From: an uncultured Stenotrophomonas sp.
GTDB taxonomy: Bacteria; Pseudomonadota; Gammaproteobacteria; Xanthomonadales; Xanthomonadaceae
Length of the DNA stretch: 64,000 bases
Reading direction: 5' to 3'
Assembly (NCBI GenBank): GCA_913775725.1
Contig: CAJYNG010000009.1
Location: 62,001 to 126,000, forward strand
The notes under the pieces were generated by a model. The model saw nothing but the letters and a program-made list of their open reading frames with translations, ran no database searches and was not told the DNA's origin. Below are positions 50,224 through 59,038 of the stretch, one piece after another; positions within the stretch are counted from its first letter, which is position 1, and each line of letters opens with the position of its first letter. The position numbers and the translations under genes were made by a program.

Positions 50224-52536
50224 TTAGAACTCCGCCGCCACCGTCATGAACACCTGCCGCGGCGCGCTCGCATGGATCGCATAACGCGTGCCCTTCGGAT
50301 CGGTCGGCGCAAACGAGCTCAGCTGGCCGGCATAGCGCTTGTTGGTCAGGTTGGTCGCGTTCAACGACACACGCACGTTGCGCAGGCCCAGGCCTGGACC
50401 GAAATCGTAGCCCGCACCGGCGTCGAAGGTGGTCACGCCCGGCACCGACTGGTCGTTGGTGTAGGTGTAGTAGCGCTTGCCGGTGTACTTGGCACGCAGG
50501 CTGGCGAAGAAGCCGTCGCGGTTCCAGCTGATCTCGCTGGAGGCCATGCGCTGCGGCGTGTCCACCGTGATCTTGCCGGCCACCGGCACCACCGCGCCGC
50601 CGGACAGGTAGTCATCCTCGTAGGTGGTCTTGTTCCAGGACAGCGCGTTGTACCACTGCAGGCCGTCGATCGGCTTGAGGATGAAGGTCAGCTCCGCGCC
50701 ATGGCTCTTCACCGAGCCGACGTTGATGAAGCGCGTCACGCACTCCGGACGCGTGCCGACTTCGATGCTCGAGCACGGGTTCAACGACAGCAGGCGGTTG
50801 TCGAACTTCACGTTGTAGGCCGCGATCGACGCCTGGTACTTCTCGCCGAAGGTACGGAAGCCGGCTTCCAGGCTCTTGGACTTCTCCGGCTCCAGGCCGG
50901 CACTGGCCGCGAACGATTCCGGCGACACCTGCAGCGGGCCGCCGCTGCCACCGCCGACGAAGGCAGCGATGTTCTCGGCGTACGAGGCGAACAGTTCGTT
51001 GTTGGCATTGAGCTTGAAGCCCAGGCCCAGCTGCGGCAGCACCGACTTCTTGGCGGTCAGCGTGCCCGAGGCGATGCTGGTTTCCACGCCCGGCTGGGCG
51101 GTGGCGCGCATGCGGGTGTTCGGGCTCTTGATGCCCACGTCCACGGTCAGGCGCTGGTCCAGGAAGCGCATGCGGTCCTGCACGTAGAACTGGCGCGTGC
51201 GGATGTCGAAGTCCTGGTTGAACAGCAGGCGGTCCGGGTTCTTCAGGTACAGGTCGTCCAGGAACGGACCGCTGATGTAGTAGAAGTTGCGCGACACGTT
51301 GTGGTCGTTCTGCTCGTACCACAGGCCGGCTTCCAGCTCGTGGATGCCCACCGTCCACGACAGCGCGGCGGTCAGGCCATCGCGGTTGATCGTGTAGTTG
51401 GTGCTGCGGATCGAGATCGGCAGCATCTTGTCGGTGCCCGGGTAGGACGGCTGGCCCGGTGCCCACCAGTGGCCCTGGCCACGGTTGTCATGGTGGTAGG
51501 CCAGCAGCTTCAGGCGGCCCTGTTCGCCCAGACGCAGGTCGGCATCGACCGAGTACAGGTTGTCATCGCGCAGCGCACGGCTCTGGTAGTAGGCGTCGTC
51601 GATGCTGTTGACGCCGCCGCTGAAGGCACAGCGCGCCTTGTTGTAGGTGCCAGGCGCGCAGTACGCGGCAGCGACGGCGCGGTCCCAGTCCGGTGCATAG
51701 ATGTTCCAGTCATAACCCAGGCCACGTGCCAGCATGTCCTTGGACAGATAGGCGTAGTTGGCCTGGCTGGCGCGCGAGGTGGCCACGAACGCACCGAAGC
51801 GGTGATCGCCGACATTCCACACTGCCTTGGCGTTGAACTGGCGCGTGGTCTGGTTCTGGTACGGCGCGGCCCACATGTCCTGGTCCTGGTGCACGCCGGA
51901 CACGTAGGCCGAGAAGCCGTTGATGTCGCCGGTATCCACGCGCAGGTAGCCACGGCGCTGGCTGTCGTCGCCGACGGTGACGCTGGCGCGGCCACCGAAT
52001 TCGGTGGACGGGTCCATCGAGAAGTACTGGATGGTGCCGCCCAGGTTGCTGGTCGAGGCCACGCCCAGCGAACCGATGCCCTGCGACAGCTCGGCAGCGG
52101 CCAGGTTCTCGGCGATGATCGCGCGGGCGATGCTCAGGCCGTTGTAGTTGCCATAGCTGTTGTCGCCCAGCGGAATGCCGTCCAGCGTGTAGCCGAGGCG
52201 GCTCTTGTCGAAGCCGCGCAGGCTGATCGTCTGAGATTCTTCGTTGGCACCGAAGGCATCATTGGACTGCACCGACACGCCCGGCAGACGATCAAGAATC
52301 TTCTGACCGCTGGTACCCGGCGGCAGCACCTGCTTGTCGACGGCGGTGATGCGCTGCACCTGGCGGGTCTCGCCCTGGCCGATCACGGAGACGGTATCCA
52401 GCGTCTGCGCGCTCAGCGCGGCATCGGTGCTGGCGCCGGTATCGGCGGCGGGGGCGGCATGGGCGCTGGCGGCGGCGGAGAGCGCGATCGCCACGGCGAT
52501 CGTCAGGTGTCGGGTCTGCATGGTGGTCCGTTGCAT
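50224..52536 (-). CDS. TonB-dependent receptor
   Basis: 770 residues with a signal peptide (MQRTTMQTRHLTIAVAIALSAAASAHA), a TonB box-like DTVSVIG, a plug domain (GQKILDRLPGVSVQSNDAFGANEESQTISLRGF) and a 22-strand barrel ending in VAAEF, aromatic C-terminus. It is complete. Unlike the receptor at 1-1593, it shows no Fur-like site, and plug loops do not resemble siderophore receptors; a carbohydrate or other TonB-dependent substrate is possible. ATG at 52536 is used; ATG 52521 is also possible. Confidence 0.9.
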   Translation of the reverse strand: MQRTTMQTRHLTIAVAIALSAAASAHAAPAADTGASTDAALSAQTLDTVSVIGQGETRQVQRITAVDKQVLPPGTSGQKILDRLPGVSVQSNDAFGANEESQTISLRGFDKSRLGYTLDGIPLGDNSYGNYNGLSIARAIIAENLAAAELSQGIGSLGVASTSNLGGTIQYFSMDPSTEFGGRASVTVGDDSQRRGYLRVDTGDINGFSAYVSGVHQDQDMWAAPYQNQTTRQFNAKAVWNVGDHRFGAFVATSRASQANYAYLSKDMLARGLGYDWNIYAPDWDRAVAAAYCAPGTYNKARCAFSGGVNSIDDAYYQSRALRDDNLYSVDADLRLGEQGRLKLLAYHHDNRGQGHWWAPGQPSYPGTDKMLPISIRSTNYTINRDGLTAALSWTVGIHELEAGLWYEQNDHNVSRNFYYISGPFLDDLYLKNPDRLLFNQDFDIRTRQFYVQDRMRFLDQRLTVDVGIKSPNTRMRATAQPGVETSIASGTLTAKKSVLPQLGLGFKLNANNELFASYAENIAAFVGGGSGGPLQVSPESFAASAGLEPEKSKSLEAGFRTFGEKYQASIAAYNVKFDNRLLSLNPCSSIEVGTRPECVTRFINVGSVKSHGAELTFILKPIDGLQWYNALSWNKTTYEDDYLSGGAVVPVAGKITVDTPQRMASSEISWNRDGFFASLRAKYTGKRYYTYTNDQSVPGVTTFDAGAGYDFGPGLGLRNVRVSLNATNLTNKRYAGQLSSFAPTDPKGTRYAIHASAPRQVFMTVAAEF

Positions 52537-52681
52537 TGGGGGTGGTCACCGGCACACGTGCGCGGTGCATGGCCACTATGCGAACGGAACATGAAACCTT
52601 CTTTACGAAAAACCAACGAACGATGCAGGGCAGTGGTGCGCGTCCTGCAACATGTTCGTCATGGTGATATGTCGGTGGGAA

Positions 52682-53206
52682 TCAGAAGCGCTCCCCTGGC
52701 CAGCTCAACGTGAGCTGGTTCATGCAGTCACGGTCATGTTCGGAGAATGAGAACCCGATCTGGATGCCGTTCTCTACCGTGCCGAACACCGTCGACTCGT
52801 CCAGGCTATGCCCTGACGGGACGGAGAGGACGTTGAAGCCGGGGTAGCGACGACCCATCTGCTTTCGCGAGATGCAGGCGCCGCCCAGCGACAGTGTAAT
52901 GCCTTTGATGATTCGCCCCGACGCATCGGTGTAGATCTGGCCAGAAGGCCCCTTGATCCTCCCAGCGACCACGAAGGGCGCCAGATCGATGGTGGCGCTG
53001 TCGCCCCGGCCCCTTCTTGCTTCCGAACGCGAGCCGGCCGGAGCCAGTGGCGATAGCTGCGCGACAAGGTCAGAGCGTGCCAGCTGCAAGGACCAGCGTT
53101 CCACGAGCCGCCATGTTGCATCCGCCTCATCCCCAGTGGCAGCAGGTGGGGTGGCCGCCAGTGGCGGGGTGGCGACCACAAGAAGCGCAATCAGCAATGC
53201 ACGCAT
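52682..53206 (-). CDS. Exported hypothetical protein
   Basis: 174 residues, not recognised. A signal peptide (MRALLIALLVVATPPLAATPPAA) suggests periplasmic or outer location. Later features: DLAPFVVAGRIKGPSGQIYTDASGRIIKGITLSLGGACISRKQMG and FGFSFSEHDRDCMNQLTLSW with two cysteines. AAGGAGG precedes the ATG at 53206 and decides the start. It stands alone between the TonB receptor and phbB. Confidence 0.7.
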   Translation of the reverse strand: MRALLIALLVVATPPLAATPPAATGDEADATWRLVERWSLQLARSDLVAQLSPLAPAGSRSEARRGRGDSATIDLAPFVVAGRIKGPSGQIYTDASGRIIKGITLSLGGACISRKQMGRRYPGFNVLSVPSGHSLDESTVFGTVENGIQIGFSFSEHDRDCMNQLTLSWPGERF

Positions 53207-53323
53207 GCCATCCTCCTTGATCCGCGATTCCGGCCGTTCAACCATCGGGCTCAGCGAGCGTTGGCAGGTATAGCACCGGTTCTGCCGATGTATCGGGCAA
53301 TGCGTCCCGAAAATGCAGAAACA

Positions 53324-53367
53324 AAAAGGGGCCGGATCCCCCTCGCAAGCGAAGGTTCACCGGCCCC
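53324..53367 (-). terminator. Terminator of the phbB operon
   Basis: On the minus strand CGGGGCCGG ... CCGGCCCC followed by TTTTTG. The stem closes at 53328-53335 and 53360-53367, with an inner stem in the loop. It terminates the porin-citrate-phbB operon. Confidence 0.8.
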
Positions 53368-53413
53368 GCGCACTCCGTGGGGGAGGCGGTCCACGCGTTG
53401 CGTGGAGACGGGC

Positions 53414-54154
53414 TCAACCCATGTACAGGCCACCGTTGACCGGATAGTCGGCGCCGGTCACATACGAGGCTTCATCCGAGGCCAGCCAGGCGCACAGGCC
53501 GGCCACTTCCTCGGGGCGCCCCAGGCGGCGCACCGGCACCGAGGCGGCCAGGCGGTCCAGCACATCCGGCGGGAAGCTGCTGATCGCCTGGCTGGCGATG
53601 TAGCCCGGCGACAGCGTATTGACGGTGACCCCGCGCGAGGCCACTTCCGCCGCCAGCGCACGGCTGAAGCCATGCATCGCGGCTTTGGCGGTGGCGTAGT
53701 TCACCTGGCCGATCTGGCCCTTGTGGGCACTGACCGAACCGATGTTGATGATGCGGCCCCAGCCCCGCGTGGCCATGCCATCGACCACCTGCTTGGTCAG
53801 GTTGAACAGCGAATTGAGGTTGGAGGCGATCACCGCGTTCCAGTCCTCCACCGTCATCTGCCGGAACAGCAGGTCGCGGCTGCCACCGGAGTTGTTGACC
53901 AGCACGTCCACTTCACCGACTTCAGCGCGGACCTTGGCGAACGCGGCGCTGGTCGAGGCCCAGTCGGTCGCGTTGCCTTCGGAGGCGATGAAATCGAAGC
54001 CCTGTTCGCGCTGCTCGCGCAGCCAGTTGGCCTTGCGCGGCGAGTTCGGCGCGCAGCCGGCAACCACGGTGTGGCCGCCGCGGGCCAGGCTCTGGCAGAT
54101 GGCAGTACCGACACTGCCCATTCCACTGGTGACGTAAGCGATTCGAAGCGTCAT
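53414..54154 (-). CDS. phbB: Acetoacetyl-CoA reductase PhbB
   Basis: 246-residue short-chain dehydrogenase. N-terminal Rossmann GGMGSVG-like (TSGMGSVG), catalytic Ser in INIGSVSAHKGQIGQ, and YxxxK in NYATAK are present, and the C-terminal VTGADYPVNGGLYMG is typical for PhbB. It reduces acetoacetyl-CoA to 3-hydroxybutyryl-CoA with NADPH, usually for polyhydroxybutyrate. No polymerase gene is nearby; here it lies in a citrate uptake operon, 24 bp from the CitMHS gene. Confidence 0.92.
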   Translation of the reverse strand: MTLRIAYVTSGMGSVGTAICQSLARGGHTVVAGCAPNSPRKANWLREQREQGFDFIASEGNATDWASTSAAFAKVRAEVGEVDVLVNNSGGSRDLLFRQMTVEDWNAVIASNLNSLFNLTKQVVDGMATRGWGRIINIGSVSAHKGQIGQVNYATAKAAMHGFSRALAAEVASRGVTVNTLSPGYIASQAISSFPPDVLDRLAASVPVRRLGRPEEVAGLCAWLASDEASYVTGADYPVNGGLYMG

Positions 54155-54178
54155 TGCAGAAGGCTCCTTGGTAGAGGG

Positions 54179-55510
54179 TCAGGCAGCGAGCGGGTACAGG
54201 CCGAACAGCAGGCTGCCGACCATCAGCAGCATCGAGATGGCGATGGCCCACTTCAGGGTGAACTTCTGGTGGTCGGCGAATTCGACCTTGGCCAGGCCCA
54301 CGAGCAGGTAAGTGGAGGGCACCAGCGGGCTGAGCAGATGCACCGGCTGCCCGGCCAGCGAGGCGCGCGCCATTTCCACCGGGGTGATGCCGTAGTTGCC
54401 GGCGGCCTCGGACAGGATCGGCAGCACGCCGAAGTAGAACGCGTCGTTGGACATGAAGAAGGTGAACGGCATCGACGCCACCGCCGTGATCACCGCCAGG
54501 TACGGGCCCCACGATTCCGGAATGACGGCCAGGAAGCTGTGCGACATCGCTTCGACCATGCCGGTGTTGTTGAGGATGCCGGTGAAGATGCCTGCGGCGA
54601 AGATCAGCGACACCACCGACAGCACGTTGCCGGCATGGTTGACCACGCGGCGGCGCTGCTCGGCCAGGTTCGGGTAGTTGATCACCAGGGCGATGGCGAA
54701 GCCGACCATGAACAGCACCGGCATCGGCAGCACGCCGATGATCAGCGCGGTCATCAGCGCCACGGTCAGGGCCAGGTTCACCCACAGCAGCTTCGGGCGC
54801 TTGATGTCTTCGGCGTCTTCCACGGTCGGCAGCGGGTTGCTGTCATCGGACACGCTGTTGTCCATCCAGCTGCCGCCCTTGGGCAGGGTCACCACGCCCA
54901 GGCGGCGGCGTTCCTTCAGGCCCAGGTACCAGGCCAGCAGCAGCACGCCGGCACAGGCGATCACCATCGAAGGGATCAGCGGCACGAACACATCGGCCGG
55001 GTCCACGTGCAGTGCGGTGGCGGCGCGTGCGGTCGGGCCGCCCCACGGGGTCAGGTTCATCACGCCACCGGCGAGGATGGTCACGCAGGTCATGTTCAGT
55101 GCGTTCATGCCGAGGCGCTGGTACAGCGGCAGCATCGCCGAGACGGTGATCATGTAGGTGGTCGAGCCATCACCATCGAGCGAGATCAGCATCGCCAGCA
55201 CCGCGGTGCCGAGCACGATCTTCATCGGATCGCCCTTGACGAAGCGCAGGATCACCCGCACCAGCGGATCGAACAGGCCGGCATCGATCATCACCCCGAA
55301 GTAGAGGATGGCGAACATCAGCATCACGCCGGTCGGCGCGATCTTCTTGATGCCCTCCAGCATCATTTCGTCGATGCCGGCGCCGAAGCCGCCGATCAGC
55401 GCGAACAGGATGGGAATGGTGATCAGGGCGACCAGCGGCGACAGCCGCTTGCTCATGATCAAGTACATGAACGTAATGACCATGCCAAAGCCGAGGATGC
55501 TCAGCATCAT
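54179..55510 (-). CDS. CitMHS family citrate-metal symporter
   Basis: 443 residues with about twelve helices, CitMHS family (TYMITVSAMLPLYQRLGMNALNMT, TPWGGPTARAATALHVDPADVFVPLIPSM). It imports citrate as a Mg2+ or other divalent metal complex driven by H+. It belongs to a cluster with an OprP-like porin upstream and phbB downstream. The divergent TctD/TctE-like two-component genes 1.4 kb upstream are likely its regulators. Confidence 0.9.
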   Translation of the reverse strand: MMLSILGFGMVITFMYLIMSKRLSPLVALITIPILFALIGGFGAGIDEMMLEGIKKIAPTGVMLMFAILYFGVMIDAGLFDPLVRVILRFVKGDPMKIVLGTAVLAMLISLDGDGSTTYMITVSAMLPLYQRLGMNALNMTCVTILAGGVMNLTPWGGPTARAATALHVDPADVFVPLIPSMVIACAGVLLLAWYLGLKERRRLGVVTLPKGGSWMDNSVSDDSNPLPTVEDAEDIKRPKLLWVNLALTVALMTALIIGVLPMPVLFMVGFAIALVINYPNLAEQRRRVVNHAGNVLSVVSLIFAAGIFTGILNNTGMVEAMSHSFLAVIPESWGPYLAVITAVASMPFTFFMSNDAFYFGVLPILSEAAGNYGITPVEMARASLAGQPVHLLSPLVPSTYLLVGLAKVEFADHQKFTLKWAIAISMLLMVGSLLFGLYPLAA

Positions 55511-55582
55511 CTGCGGACTCCTTGCGAATACAGGACGTGGGGAAGTGGAAGGGGACCGGGCGGCATGCCCGGAATGTCGGGC

Positions 55583-56758
55583 TTAGAAGTCGTACTGCAG
55601 GCGTCCGGTGACCGCGCGCGTGCGGTCCACCGTGACCCCTGCCAGGCGGTCGCGGTTGCGGCTTTCAATCACGTTGAGCATGAAGCGCAGGTTGTCGCGC
55701 AGGTACCAGTTGCCGCCCAGCGTCCAGGCTTCAGTGCTGCCGCGGCGCAGATCCGGCGCACCATCGAGGTGCTGTGCGCCCCACATCTGGTCGTAGCGCA
55801 GCGCCACTTCGAAGGCACCGGCCCTGTGGCGGATGTCCTTCACCCGCGCAAAGCGGCCGGTCTTGCGGTCGTAGGCGCGGCTTTCGCCGGTCACGAACCA
55901 GCTGAGCATGCCGTAGGCGGCCATCACGTCGCCACGCTGGGCGCCGTCATCGAAGGTGGCGCCACTGAACTCGCCCTGCCACGACAGCGGGCCGCGCACC
56001 TGCGCGTACTCCAGCGACCACTTGTTGACGTCGGTATCGCGGCCAGCGGAGAAATCGACAAGGGTCAGGCGGCTCTCATCGGACAGGTGGCCGGCCGGGC
56101 GCGGGCGGATCTTCAGGCCGGGGGTGCCGTTGCTGCCCGGGTTGTCATAGGCCTCGCGGGCCAGCGACAGGCCCAGGTGCAGCACGTCGCCGTCGCTGGG
56201 CGAGGGTGCCCAGGTGACGCGGCCGCCGGCGGCGCGACCCTTCACCTGCCAGGCGTCGATGCTCTCCAGGCTGTAGATGCTGGCCGCCCAGGTGAAGTCA
56301 CCCGGGTTGGCCTGCCACGACGCACCCAGGCGGTACAGCGGTGCCAGCGTGGTGCCGGCGTTGCCGCGCTCCAGGAAGCTGCCGTAGTTGGAACTGGTGC
56401 GGTCATCCAGCGAGAAGTACTGCTTGAACTGGCCCACGGTCAGCTTGCCGGCCTTGCCGAAGCTGCGTGCCAGGTACACGTCCTTGGCCTCGACGCGGTC
56501 GCCGGAGAAATCGGCTTCCAGCTTGTAGTCGACCACGAAGAACTTGCCCGACACATCCAGCCAGGCGCGACGGATCTCGGTGTCGTCCTTGTTCGGGGTA
56601 CCGCGGTTGTCGTTGTCGAAGGTGGCGAAGTCCAGGTGCAGGCGGCCCCCGAGCGAGGCCGTGACCGGACGGTCGTCTTCGGCGGCAAAGGCCGGCGCCG
56701 ACAGGGCAGCCAGCGCCATCATGGCGGCAGGACGCCGCCAGGCAAACGTGAATTCCAC
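55583..56758 (-). CDS. OprP/OprO-family porin
   Basis: 391 residues. Start is GTG at 56758 with GGGAGGG before it. A signal peptide ends at AFAAED. The protein is a 16-strand phosphate-selective-type porin with the characteristic FGQFKQYFSLDDRTSSN and FLERGNAGTT, and a C-terminal aromatic end (GRLQYDF). Despite the family name, many such porins take organic anions. It leads the operon with the citrate transporter and phbB, so it probably admits citrate through the outer membrane. Confidence 0.88.
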   Translation of the reverse strand: MEFTFAWRRPAAMMALAALSAPAFAAEDDRPVTASLGGRLHLDFATFDNDNRGTPNKDDTEIRRAWLDVSGKFFVVDYKLEADFSGDRVEAKDVYLARSFGKAGKLTVGQFKQYFSLDDRTSSNYGSFLERGNAGTTLAPLYRLGASWQANPGDFTWAASIYSLESIDAWQVKGRAAGGRVTWAPSPSDGDVLHLGLSLAREAYDNPGSNGTPGLKIRPRPAGHLSDESRLTLVDFSAGRDTDVNKWSLEYAQVRGPLSWQGEFSGATFDDGAQRGDVMAAYGMLSWFVTGESRAYDRKTGRFARVKDIRHRAGAFEVALRYDQMWGAQHLDGAPDLRRGSTEAWTLGGNWYLRDNLRFMLNVIESRNRDRLAGVTVDRTRAVTGRLQYDF

Positions 56759-56964
56759 AAACCCTCCCAGGTGCGCGCCAGGCGCGCGGCAATCGTGGGC
56801 ACCGGACGGTGCGCGGCCGCAGTCTGGGTCGGGCAAGCTGTCATCGTCCTGTCAACGGATTGTGCGGTGCAGCGTAAAGCGGCTCGCTGCTGCCTCCTGG
56901 CAGAGCCCGGCAAGCGCGGCAGCGGCATGCGGTAGCATTCGTTTCCCCTCCCACCCCCGTGCCC

Positions 56965-57654
56965 ATGCGCCTGCTGCTGGTCGAAGACAACCCGGATCTG
57001 GCCGATGCGATCATCCGCCGCATGCGCCGCAGTGGGCACGCCGTGGACTGGCAGGCCGATGGTCTGGCGGCGGCCAGCGTGCTGCGCTACCAGAGCTTCG
57101 ACCTGGTGGTGCTGGATATCGGCCTGCCCAAGCTCGATGGCCTGCGCGTGCTGGCCGGCATGCGCGAGCGCGGCGACAGCACGCCGGTACTGATGCTCAC
57201 CGCGCGCGATGGCATCGAAGACCGTGTGCAGGCGCTGGATGTCGGCGCCGACGACTACCTGGGCAAACCGTTCGATTTCCGCGAGTTCGAAGCGCGCTGC
57301 CGCGTGCTGCTGCGGCGTGCGCGTGGCCAGGCCAGCGAAGTGGTGCAGATTGGTGGCTTCCAGTTCGACAACGCGGCGCACCGGGTGAGTCTCGACGGCG
57401 AACCGATCGAGCTGCCCAACCGCGAATACCGGCTGTTGGAGATTCTGGTCGGGCGCCTCGGCCAGGTGGTCGGCAAGGACGAGATCGGCAATGGCCTGTT
57501 CGGCTTCGACGACGAAGCCGGCCCGAACGCCATCGAGCTGTATGTCGGTCGCTTGAGAAAAAAACTGGCCAGTGCGCCGTTGCGCATCACCACGGTGCGC
57601 GGCGTCGGCTACCTGCTGGAAGCCAGCGATGGCGGCAGCGACACCGATGGCTGA
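56965..57654 (+). CDS. tctD: OmpR-family response regulator, TctD-type
   Basis: 229 residues. Receiver domain with acidic pocket and phosphorylatable D51 (LVVLDIGLPKLDG), T/K switch residues (LTARDG, KPFDF), and a winged HTH (EYRLLEILVGRLGQVVGKDEI, YVGRLRKKL). Similar to TctD. It is divergent from the OprP-porin/citrate operon and cotranscribed with a sensor kinase that overlaps its 3' end by 8 bp. The likely role is induction of citrate or tricarboxylate uptake. Confidence 0.9.
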   Translation: MRLLLVEDNPDLADAIIRRMRRSGHAVDWQADGLAAASVLRYQSFDLVVLDIGLPKLDGLRVLAGMRERGDSTPVLMLTARDGIEDRVQALDVGADDYLGKPFDFREFEARCRVLLRRARGQASEVVQIGGFQFDNAAHRVSLDGEPIELPNREYRLLEILVGRLGQVVGKDEIGNGLFGFDDEAGPNAIELYVGRLRKKLASAPLRITTVRGVGYLLEASDGGSDTDG

Positions 57655-59038
57655 CGCACGCGCTGCGAACGCCGCACCGGGTTCGTTGCGGCGCACGCTG
57701 CTGCTCTACCTCGGCGCGCTGCTGGCAGTGTTCGCGGTGGCCCTGCTGTTTGCCGCACGCGACTATGGCCAGCGGGCCGCGAACCGATCCTACGACCATC
57801 TGTTGGTGTCTTCGGCGCTGTCCATCGCCGATTCGGTCGCCCTGGTCGATGGCCAGTGGCAGGTCGATCTGCCCTATGCCGCGTTGGACCTGCTGGCGAT
57901 GGCCCCGGAAGACCGCGTGTTCTATCGGGTGGCCGACAGCCGCGGCAACCTGATCACAGGTTATGGCGATCTGCCGTCGCCGCCGCGCCGTCCGGGCACG
58001 CAGCCGCAGCTGTTTGATGCGGCATACAGCGGCGAAACGGTGCGCTTCGTGGTGGTCGGCCGCAGCTTCGCTGCCGCCTCGGCACTGGGTGAAGTACAGG
58101 TGCAGGTCGGCCAGACCCGGCGCGCGCGTGAAGCGGTCGCGCAGGACCTGGTCAACCGTGCATTGCTGGCGATCGGTGTGCTGTCTGGCCTGCTGCTGGC
58201 GCTGGTGGCCTTTGGCGTGCATCGCGCGTTCCGGCCATTGGTGCGGGTGGAACGCGAGCTGTCGCGCCGCGAGCCGTCCGACCTGAAGCCGCTGGATGCG
58301 CGTGTGCCGCGCGAGATGGATCAGATGGTGGCGGCGTTGAACCGCTTCATGGAACGCCTGTCCAGCAGCAACGAGACCTTGCGTGCGTTCATGGCCGAGG
58401 CCGCCCACCAGATGCGTACGCCGTTGGCTGCCCTGCGCGCGCAGGCACAGCTTGCGCTGGATGACGATGACCCGGAAGACATGCGGCGCAGCCTGCAGGC
58501 GATCGAGCGCAATGCCACCCACATGAGCCGGCTGCTCAACCAGCTGCTCAGCGATGCCAGCGTGATCCATCGCTCGCACTTGCAGCGATTTGCGGCGGTG
58601 GACCTGGCCGAGACCGTGCACCAGGCCCTGCATGAAGCGCTGCCGCAGGCCGGCCCGGCACCGCGCGTACAACTGGCGATGACCGCCGAACCGGTGCAGG
58701 TGCATGGTGATGCACTGCTGCTGCGCGAGGCGATAAAGAACCTGGTCGACAACGCGCTGAAGTACGGCGGCGATGGTCCGTTGCAGATCGCGTTGACCGT
58801 GGAAGGCGGGCAGGCGGTGCTGACCATCGCCGACCACGGTGCCGGCATTGCCGCCGCCGATGCCGAACGCGTGTTCGAGCGCTTCGCCCGTGGCGAAGGC
58901 GCGCCATCTGGAGGCGCCGGGCTGGGACTGGCCATCGTCAAGCGCGTGGTCGACAGCCATGGCGGTCGTATCGACCTCAGCAATCGTCCACAGGGCGGGC
59001 TGGTCGCCACCATCCGCCTGCCCCGGAGCAGCTCATGA
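57647..59038 (+). CDS. tctE: Sensor histidine kinase, TctE-type
   Basis: 463 residues. A membrane helix (about 20-45), a periplasmic loop (to about 180, DUF-type sensor), a second helix (LLAIGVLSGLLLALVAFGVH), HAMP, HisKA with AAHQMRTPLAALRAQ (phospho-His) and HATPase with NLVDNALKYGG, DHGAGI and GGAGLGLAIVKR. ATG at 57647 overlaps the tctD stop. The next gene overlaps its stop by 4 bp. The binding protein encoded there may present ligand to this sensor. Confidence 0.92.
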   Translation: MADARAANAAPGSLRRTLLLYLGALLAVFAVALLFAARDYGQRAANRSYDHLLVSSALSIADSVALVDGQWQVDLPYAALDLLAMAPEDRVFYRVADSRGNLITGYGDLPSPPRRPGTQPQLFDAAYSGETVRFVVVGRSFAAASALGEVQVQVGQTRRAREAVAQDLVNRALLAIGVLSGLLLALVAFGVHRAFRPLVRVERELSRREPSDLKPLDARVPREMDQMVAALNRFMERLSSSNETLRAFMAEAAHQMRTPLAALRAQAQLALDDDDPEDMRRSLQAIERNATHMSRLLNQLLSDASVIHRSHLQRFAAVDLAETVHQALHEALPQAGPAPRVQLAMTAEPVQVHGDALLLREAIKNLVDNALKYGGDGPLQIALTVEGGQAVLTIADHGAGIAAADAERVFERFARGEGAPSGGAGLGLAIVKRVVDSHGGRIDLSNRPQGGLVATIRLPRSSS

